A stretch of 29,163 bases of DNA from Bacteroidales bacterium UBA5621 (lineage in GTDB: Bacteria; Bacteroidota; Bacteroidia; Bacteroidales; VadinHA17): positions 1-29,163 of the forward strand of contig DIKJ01000137.1 of assembly GCA_002424525.1 (NCBI GenBank). The letters run 5' to 3'. Every line of letters begins with the position of its first letter. The stretch's first letter is position 1. The notes below the pieces were generated by a model. The model ran no database searches. It was not told where the DNA came from and was given only the letters and a program-made list of their open reading frames with translations. Shown one piece after another: positions 23,718 through 29,163 of this stretch. The position numbers and the translations under genes were made by a program.

Positions 23718-23837
23718 GCCCCTCTTTCGTTCCCCCCGGCGGGGGGGGGGGAATTGTGGCTTAGATTCTGTATTTCTTTTATCCGGCCCCCCTTTCGTTC
23801 CCCCCGGAGGGGGAAAAAATTGTGGCTTGGATTCTGT
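23718..23837. repeat. Two-copy direct repeat with a G11 tract, between rhaM and rhaA
   Basis: A roughly 53-bp sequence occurs at 23718-23771 and again at 23786-23837. Both copies share the core CTTTCGTTCCCCCCGG followed by a G-rich or G/A-rich run and then TTGTGGCTT-GATTCTGT. The first copy contains 11 consecutive G (23741-23751). The C6/G-run parts can pair, giving GC-rich hairpins in the operon transcript. No coding potential. Confidence 0.85.
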
Positions 23838-23840
23838 TTT

Positions 23841-24155
23841 TTACTCCATGTAGAATACCTGTTCGAGGGGGATTGTGACCGGAGAGTTGTCGGGGTTTGT
23901 CTCCATGATGTCGGCCATGTATTTCCACCATCTCCGGACTATCTCCGTCGAGCCAAGATCCTGCGATGAACTCTCGCCGGTTTGTTCCTGATAAGCAAAA
24001 AGGGTGTTGGTCTCTTCGTCAAGGAAAATGGAATAATTCCCTACTCCTTCATTTTTAAGCAGTGTCACAAGTTCCGGCCAGATCTCACTGTGCCGCTTCC
24101 GGTATTCTTCCTTAAATCCGGGAAGCAGTCTCATTTTAAAACCAAATCTCTTCAT
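23841..24155 (-). CDS. rhaM: L-rhamnose mutarotase
   Basis: A 104-residue protein, the same length as E. coli RhaM, that interconverts alpha and beta anomers of L-rhamnose so the isomerase receives its preferred form. Family features visible are the N-terminal 'F-K-M-R-L-L-P-G-F-K-E-E-Y-R-K-R-H' with the catalytic-site His and the aromatic pair W-W-K-Y-M-A-D-I-M in the C-terminal half. It lies 12 bases after rhaT and 160 bases before rhaA in the same operon. Confidence 0.95.
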   Translation of the reverse strand: MKRFGFKMRLLPGFKEEYRKRHSEIWPELVTLLKNEGVGNYSIFLDEETNTLFAYQEQTGESSSQDLGSTEIVRRWWKYMADIMETNPDNSPVTIPLEQVFYME

Positions 24156-24167
24156 TAAAATTGTTTT

Positions 24168-25196
24168 TTAACCTAATTTCACGATAAAAGTTGAAAGAAT
24201 AAGTACAACAATCCCGACAATCAGAACATACATTGTTTTCTTTCCGGCACCTTTCCATTCCTTCAGAATAATGCCCCAGATATTGCTGATTGCGATATTA
24301 AGGGCCATAAGTATACTCCATCCGAAAACAGCCATCCCTGCGGGCAGTTTGCTTGATCCCATCCCAAAGAAATGGAACTGCAGGAACCAGAGGAATCCGG
24401 CCAGGAACGTGAAAAAGAGGTTATTGAGAAAAAGTGATCCCGGACCGGAAAGATAATCTTTATAAGTTTTATTCTTAATATTCAGGAAGACACAATAGAC
24501 CAGGTTGGTTATAAATCCTCCCAGCAGAATGAATATAAGCGAGGGATTTTTCTGGAAGAGAGGGTTGGTGCCGTGTGCAAGTGCAACATTTTCAATTGGT
24601 TTTCCTGCTTCAAAACCAAAATTGAAACAGGCGCTCATAACTCCGGCAAATATCGCGATCAGAATACCTTTTTTGAGGGCAAACTCCTTCACGGCCGCTT
24701 TTCTCTCCTCCTCGGTCATGTTTTTGCTTTTCAGCGCCCCGGCATATCCTATTATGGCAATTCCTGCCACGGTGATAGCGACGCCTGTCATGGTGAGGAT
24801 ACCGGTGGTCGAAGAAAACAGGTTCTCTCCAGCGACAATGGGAGGTATAAGTGTTCCGAAGGCCGCGCAGAGGCCGAGCGCAATGCTCTGACCGAGAGCA
24901 ACGCCAAGGTAGCGTATGCTGAGTCCGAAAGTAAGGCCTCCGAATCCCCACAGGAGGCCGAAGAAAGCAGCCATCAGTTTGGCTGAGGAGGGAGATTCAC
25001 GTATGATGGGCATCAATTCACCGGAGGGAACGAAAATCAGCGCAAAAATCCAGGGAGCGATGATCCATGCCGCCACGCCCTGGGTAATCCAGTATGATTC
25101 CCAGGCCCACAATCTGACCTTTTTAAAAGGAACATAGAAGCTTGCTGCACCGATACTTCCGAGGGCAATCAATAAAATACCTGCAATGGGATCCAT
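24168..25196 (-). CDS. rhaT: L-rhamnose/H+ symporter
   Basis: A 342-residue inner-membrane transporter with about ten hydrophobic helices, the size of E. coli RhaT (344). The N-terminal block 'G-A-A-S-F-Y-V-P-F-K-K-V-R-L-W-A-W-E-S-Y-W' matches the family's 'ASFYxPFKKVKKWSWE' region. It is the first gene of the minus-strand rhamnose operon, and the rhaM start follows 12 bases after its stop. It should bring in free L-rhamnose released by the divergently encoded rhamnosidase. Confidence 0.96.
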   Translation of the reverse strand: MDPIAGILLIALGSIGAASFYVPFKKVRLWAWESYWITQGVAAWIIAPWIFALIFVPSGELMPIIRESPSSAKLMAAFFGLLWGFGGLTFGLSIRYLGVALGQSIALGLCAAFGTLIPPIVAGENLFSSTTGILTMTGVAITVAGIAIIGYAGALKSKNMTEEERKAAVKEFALKKGILIAIFAGVMSACFNFGFEAGKPIENVALAHGTNPLFQKNPSLIFILLGGFITNLVYCVFLNIKNKTYKDYLSGPGSLFLNNLFFTFLAGFLWFLQFHFFGMGSSKLPAGMAVFGWSILMALNIAISNIWGIILKEWKGAGKKTMYVLIVGIVVLILSTFIVKLG

Positions 25197-25322
25197 TAAA
25201 ATTGTCTTAAATTAAACACGAACCGCAATTTATAAACTTTACGGGTTGAAAAGATGATTCATCATAATTTTATTTCCATAATTTTACATTATCTTGAACT
25301 TATAATTTAAAACCCAATTAAC
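25197..25322. promoter_or_regulatory. Divergent control region for the rhamnose genes
   Basis: This 126-bp AT-rich interval separates rhaT (minus) from the rhamnosidase (plus), so promoters for both directions must be here or overlap it. TATCTTGA (25291-25298) resembles the Bacteroidetes -7 box with a mismatch, facing the rhamnosidase. A short GATGA-T-TCATC inverted repeat lies near 25252-25262. No regulator gene is encoded nearby. Confidence 0.45.
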
Positions 25323-28052
25323 ATGAAATCACTCAGACTCATCCTTTTCCTTTTAAGTATTTTAGGCACAGCCTATTCACAGAATCTTTCCGTCGGAACC
25401 CTGACGGTGGAGCATAAGACCAACCCTGTCGGAGAAGATGCTATGAAGCCCAGGTTTTCCTGGAAGATCTCCGCAACGGGAGGATCTGTTCTTCAGACTG
25501 CTTATTCAATACGGGTGGCAACCGATGCCCGCTTCTCAGGAAGGAGCATCTGGGAGTCGGGAAAGATAATGTCTGATGAATCAGTTCTGCAGGAGTATAA
25601 GGGTCCGGGTCTAAAATCCGGACAAAGGTATTACTGGCAGGTCAGGGTATGGGATAATAAAGGCCGGGTCTCGCGCTGGAGTGAGACTGCTTACTGGGAA
25701 ACCGGATTGCTTAACAAATCTGACTGGAAAGCGAAATGGATCGAGCTTGAGGGTGATACGCTCAGGTATTCTCCGTCGCCCCATTTCAGAAAAGAGTTTT
25801 CTGTCGCCAAACCCATAGCAAGTGCCAGGGTATATATCACTTCGCACGGGCTCTATGAACTGCATATTAACGGCAAAAAAGCCGGAGATCAGGTCTTTAC
25901 GCCAGGGTGGACATCTTACGGTAAGAGGCTTCAGTACCAGGTATATGATGTAACCTCCATGCTGACGAAAGGAAACAATGCAGTGGGAGCTGTTCTGGGG
26001 GACGGCTGGTACAGGGGAACGCTTGCCTGGGGCAACAATTGGGCGGTTTACGGAAAGCGGCTGGGAGTATTGATGCAGATAAGGATTACCCATACCGACG
26101 GAACAGAAACGCTTGTTGTGACCGATGAATCATGGAAAGGCCATAATGACGGCGCAATAAGGATGAATGATCTGTACAACGGCGAGACATATGATGCCAA
26201 TAAGAGGCTTACTGGCTGGAGCATGCCCGGTTTTAACGACGCAAACTGGCAGAAGGTGAGGACTGGGAACTACAGCCTTGACAATATTATTGCCTCAGAA
26301 GGCTCGCCGGTGCGCAAGATCGAGGAGATAAAGCCTGTAAAGATATTCCGCACCCCCAAAGGAGATCTGATTGCAGATATGGGGCAGAATATGGTGGGAT
26401 GGGTAAGGCTCAAAGTGAGCGGGCCAAAGGGAACGGAGGTAACGCTTCACCATGCGGAAGTGATGGATAAATACGGTGAGTTTTACATCGAGAACCTGCG
26501 GCGCGCCAAATGCCAGCTCAGCTATACTCTTGCTGGTACGGGCGAGGAGGTTTATGAGCCGCGTTTCACTTTTATGGGATTCAGATTTGTTAAAATTGAA
26601 GGTTTTCCCGGCGAGGTTAAGCCTGAAAATCTTACCGGGGTGGTAATCCATTCTGACATGATGCCCACCGGGACCTATGAAAGCTCCAGCAAGCTTATCA
26701 ATCAGCTCCAGCACAATATAGTATGGGGGCAGAAAGGCAATTTTCTGGATGTGCCGACCGACTGCCCGCAGAGGGATGAACGACTCGGATGGTCGGGTGA
26801 TGCACAGGCTTTCAGCCGCACGGCCGCCTTTAATTACAATGTGGCACCGTTTTTTACGAAATGGATGAAAGATGTAACCGCCGATCAGAAACCGGGTGGC
26901 GAGGTTCCCGATGTCATTCCTGACGTCCTGAACAGACAGGATGCCACCACTGCCGCACCCTCGGCCGGCTGGGGCGACGTGGCTGTTATCGTGCCATGGA
27001 CGTTGTATCAGGTGTATGGCGACAGGAGGTTGCTCGAGACTCAGTATCCAGGTATGAAGAAGTGGGTTGAATATATCAGGAATAAGGCAGGGGATTCCTA
27101 TCAATGGAAGGGTGGAAGTAAATACGGGGACTGGCTCTTCTACCATCCTCCTGTAAACAGCCACACTGCAGCAGACGGTTATACCGAACCCGATTTTATA
27201 GCCACGGCATTTTATGCCTATTCATCAAAATTACTGGCACTTGCAGCTAAAGAACTGGGCAGGACGGATGATGAAAAGACCTACACTGACATATTCAACA
27301 GGATAAAAAATGTCTTTAATCATGAATATGTAACGCCTGCAGGCCGGGTGGGAACAAACTCACAAACGGCATATGTACTGGCCCTGATGTTCGACCTCCT
27401 TCCCGAAGGATTGAGGGAGAACGCGACCAGGTTTCTTGTTGAGGATATAAAGAGCAGAAGGGATCATCTTTCGACCGGCTTTCTCGGAACACCGTTCCTG
27501 TGTCACATCCTTTCACAGAATGGCTACACCGATGTGGCTTACGACCTTCTTCTTCAGGAGACATACCCGTCGTGGCTCTATCCGGTGAAGATGGGGGCCA
27601 CTACGATCTGGGAGCGGTGGGACGGTCAGAAGACTGACAGCACTTTCCAGGACGCAGGGATGAATTCCTTTAATCACTACGCCTATGGTGCCATCGGTGA
27701 CTGGATGTACCGGGTCTCGGCCGGATTAGAGACTTTGAGTCCGGGTTACAGGCATCTTCTCATTCAGCCGCATCTTACGAAAAAGCTCGATTATTCAAGG
27801 GCCTCATTCGAAAGCCCTTATGGTACGGTTTCATCAGGATGGGAAAGAAAAGACGGAAGGGTAGTTGTACGGGTCAGTATCCCGGCAAATGCAAAGGCAA
27901 CCATAAAACTACCGGTAACTCCGGATTCGCAGGTTACCGCGAACGGGAAAGCCTTATCGGAGAATCCATATCTGTCAAAGGTCAGGATCGAAGGTAACAA
28001 AGTTACCATGGAGGCAGGGTCGGGAGAATATATTTTCGAATTTCCGGAATAG
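25323..28052 (+). CDS. GH78 alpha-L-rhamnosidase, exported
   Basis: A 909-residue glycoside hydrolase with a signal peptide (MKSLRLILFLLSILGTAYSQ). Domains in order: a fibronectin-III-like N-terminal domain (about 25-130), Bac_rhamnosid_N carbohydrate-binding fold (about 150-320, with 'YELHINGKKAGDQVFTPGWTSY'), a second beta-domain (about 335-440), the (alpha/alpha)6 catalytic barrel (about 445-790), and a C-terminal beta-domain (about 795-900). The catalytic-barrel hallmark D-V-P-T-D-C-P-Q-R-D-E-R-L-G-W-S-G-D-A-Q is at about 477-495, where the acidic residues act as general acid, and 'T-T-I-W-E-R-W-D-G' near 760 provides the base. The enzyme removes terminal alpha-L-rhamnose from polysaccharides, glycosides or flavonoids. 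It lies divergent from the rhaT operon, so release and uptake are probably co-regulated. Confidence 0.96.
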   Translation: MKSLRLILFLLSILGTAYSQNLSVGTLTVEHKTNPVGEDAMKPRFSWKISATGGSVLQTAYSIRVATDARFSGRSIWESGKIMSDESVLQEYKGPGLKSGQRYYWQVRVWDNKGRVSRWSETAYWETGLLNKSDWKAKWIELEGDTLRYSPSPHFRKEFSVAKPIASARVYITSHGLYELHINGKKAGDQVFTPGWTSYGKRLQYQVYDVTSMLTKGNNAVGAVLGDGWYRGTLAWGNNWAVYGKRLGVLMQIRITHTDGTETLVVTDESWKGHNDGAIRMNDLYNGETYDANKRLTGWSMPGFNDANWQKVRTGNYSLDNIIASEGSPVRKIEEIKPVKIFRTPKGDLIADMGQNMVGWVRLKVSGPKGTEVTLHHAEVMDKYGEFYIENLRRAKCQLSYTLAGTGEEVYEPRFTFMGFRFVKIEGFPGEVKPENLTGVVIHSDMMPTGTYESSSKLINQLQHNIVWGQKGNFLDVPTDCPQRDERLGWSGDAQAFSRTAAFNYNVAPFFTKWMKDVTADQKPGGEVPDVIPDVLNRQDATTAAPSAGWGDVAVIVPWTLYQVYGDRRLLETQYPGMKKWVEYIRNKAGDSYQWKGGSKYGDWLFYHPPVNSHTAADGYTEPDFIATAFYAYSSKLLALAAKELGRTDDEKTYTDIFNRIKNVFNHEYVTPAGRVGTNSQTAYVLALMFDLLPEGLRENATRFLVEDIKSRRDHLSTGFLGTPFLCHILSQNGYTDVAYDLLLQETYPSWLYPVKMGATTIWERWDGQKTDSTFQDAGMNSFNHYAYGAIGDWMYRVSAGLETLSPGYRHLLIQPHLTKKLDYSRASFESPYGTVSSGWERKDGRVVVRVSIPANAKATIKLPVTPDSQVTANGKALSENPYLSKVRIEGNKVTMEAGSGEYIFEFPE

Positions 28053-28069
28053 ATATCGGAGAGGTATAA

Positions 28070-28972
28070 ATGGAGTTTTTCCATAATCATCCCGGGGAGT
28101 TTGCTGCTCTTCTAACTGCTTTTTTCTGGACGATAACCGCATTATCGTTTGAGTCGGCAGCAAACAGGATAGGATCACTGTCGCTTAATATAATCAGGCT
28201 TGTAATTGGTCTGGTCTTCCTCAGTGTTTTCACCCTGATCAGGCGGGGTGCCCTTCTTCCGGTGGATGCATCATCAGAGAACTGGCTCTGGCTGGTACTC
28301 TCAGGCCTTGTAGGTTTTGTATTCGGCGACCTGTTCCTGTTCAAATCATATACCATTATCGGGTCGCGTTTTTCGATGCTTATCATGACGCTGGTCCCTC
28401 CGATTACAGCGTTCTTCAGTTTCTTCATCATTGGGGAGAGGCTTACTTTTTTTCATTACCTGGGGATGAGTGTCACATTCTCAGGTATCTCTCTTGCCAT
28501 TTTCAGCAGGAAGGAGAAGGGTGTGAGGATCTCACTCAAGCTTGCACCGAGGGGCATACTGTATGCTCTCGGTGGCGCTGTCGGACAGGCGCTCGGACTG
28601 GTGCTCAGCAAGCTGGGGATGAAGGATTATGATCCTTTTGCGGCCACACAGATAAGGATCATTGCAGGTATAGCCGGTTTTGCACTGCTGGCCGTATTCA
28701 TGTCGAGGTGGGGTGCTGTTATCAATGCACTTAAGGACAGGGCCGGTATGAAGGCAACTGCCCTGGGGGCGTTTTTCGGACCGTTTCTGGGAGTATCATT
28801 TTCGCTGGTAGCAGTTAAATACACACAGGCTGGTGTTGCTTCCACGATCATGGCCCTGGTGCCGGTGCTTATCATTGTCCCTGCTGTTGTACTGTACAGG
28901 CAGAAGGTCACTCTCCGGGAGGTTGCCGGGGCAATTATCAGCGTGGCGGGGGTAGCTCTATTCTTTATATAA
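28070..28972 (+). CDS. EamA/DMT-family transporter
   Basis: A 300-residue integral membrane protein with about ten helices arranged as two EamA repeats (about 8-145 and 160-298). The first repeat includes 'FFWTITALSFESAANRIG' and the typical end-of-repeat 'GERLTFFHYLGMSVTFSGISLAIFS'; the second ends 'RQKVTLREVAGAIISVAGVALFFI'. The family exports or exchanges amino acids, nucleotides or sugars, and the substrate cannot be read from sequence. It starts 17 bases after the rhamnosidase stop, so it is probably co-transcribed with it. A link to rhamnose metabolism is not established. Confidence 0.9.
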   Translation: MEFFHNHPGEFAALLTAFFWTITALSFESAANRIGSLSLNIIRLVIGLVFLSVFTLIRRGALLPVDASSENWLWLVLSGLVGFVFGDLFLFKSYTIIGSRFSMLIMTLVPPITAFFSFFIIGERLTFFHYLGMSVTFSGISLAIFSRKEKGVRISLKLAPRGILYALGGAVGQALGLVLSKLGMKDYDPFAATQIRIIAGIAGFALLAVFMSRWGAVINALKDRAGMKATALGAFFGPFLGVSFSLVAVKYTQAGVASTIMALVPVLIIVPAVVLYRQKVTLREVAGAIISVAGVALFFI

Positions 28973-28988
28973 TTGCACAGGCTAAAGA

Positions 28989-29023
28989 GCGTAGAGCGTA
29001 GAGCGTAGAGCGTAGAGCGTAGA
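28989..29023. repeat. GCGTAGA heptamer tandem array, 5 units
   Basis: Five perfect GCGTAGA units start 17 bases after the stop of the EamA transporter gene. Same unit as the arrays at 4710-4786 and 11422-11477. Confidence 0.95.
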
Positions 29024-29045
29024 GCAAGAAAATAATAGTAACAAG

Positions 29046-29140
29046 CACCCAGGACCGAGTACCGAGAACCGAGTACCCAGGACCGAGTACCGAGTACCGA
29101 GTACCGAGTACCCAGTACCCAGTACCCAGTACCCAGTACC
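29046..29140. repeat. TACCGAG/TACCCAG heptamer tandem array, about 13 units
   Basis: Thirteen 7-bp units with consensus [T/G/A]ACC[C/G]AG plus a partial TACC. Units alternate between TACCGAG, GACCGAG, AACCGAG and TACCCAG, with four TACCCAG in a row at the end. It follows the GCGTAGA array by 22 bases. A reverse-strand reading frame through it gives only repetitive peptide. Confidence 0.95.
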
Positions 29141-29163
29141 GTCATCACCAGTTCCTTTCCTTG

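Noticed and set aside
26295..27164. 289-residue minus-strand reading frame
   Set aside because: Antisense to the catalytic domain of the rhamnosidase, with no recognisable features.
28627..29148. 173-residue minus-strand reading frame rich in VLGT and ALRSTL repeats
   Set aside because: It is the translation of two heptamer arrays plus the antisense of the EamA transporter gene; the repeated peptide only reflects the 7-bp period.

Overview
The window looks like chromosome from a member of the Bacteroidota, probably a free-living Bacteroidales/Marinilabiliales-type organism. The signs are short signal peptides ending in '-AQ' or '-SQ', weak ribosome binding sites with several GTG/TTG starts, a DUF2490 outer-membrane barrel, a compact Bacteroidetes-style rhamnose locus, and intergenic heptamer repeats. 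This placement is inferred from protein character, not from a marker gene. I see no rRNA, tRNA, CRISPR array, transposase or integrase.

Region A (1-11427, + strand) is the most interesting part. A secreted PQQ-like beta-propeller (184-1440) is followed by a tightly packed run: a membrane-anchored propeller, an anchored NHL-type propeller with a CGCC motif, a 54-residue membrane microprotein with four cysteines, a Tat-exported polyferredoxin resembling NapG, a membrane NapH/NosR-like Fe-S protein, a three-helix protein carrying another propeller, a NuoE-NuoF fusion (NADH/FMN/Fe-S), and a protein combining a NuoG-type 2Fe-2S domain with a GltD-type Fe-S domain. Genes mostly overlap or abut, except for one 236-bp repeat-filled gap. 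Together they look like a path linking cytosolic NAD(P)H, via a NapGH-like membrane relay, to extracytoplasmic Fe-S and beta-propeller proteins. No terminal catalytic subunit (molybdenum/tungsten enzyme, hydrogenase or multihaem cytochrome) is present in the window. The substrate is therefore unknown and may be encoded upstream.

Region B (11551-19452) holds another secreted propeller, a GT4-type glycosyltransferase with an N-terminal CGNC motif, a LolD-like ABC ATPase, a 1089-residue FtsX-type permease, and, convergent on the minus strand, a fifth RG-motif propeller. Region C (19517-20876, minus) is a DUF2490 barrel plus a DUF4956 membrane protein.

Region D (20944-28052) is an L-rhamnose locus. 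On the minus strand rhaT, rhaM, rhaA and an FGGY kinase form an operon; a GH78 alpha-L-rhamnosidase diverges from it. The enzyme releases rhamnose, RhaT imports it, RhaM interconverts anomers, RhaA makes rhamnulose and the kinase phosphorylates it. No rhamnulose-1-phosphate aldolase is seen. An EamA-type transporter (28070-28972) follows.

Gaps between genes are all under 300 bp. Several are filled with short tandem repeats: three arrays of a GCGTAGA heptamer, one of a TACCGAG-like heptamer, and 8-, 9- and 10-bp arrays. Positions 1-183 hold AT-rich sequence in which I recognise no gene or confident promoter.
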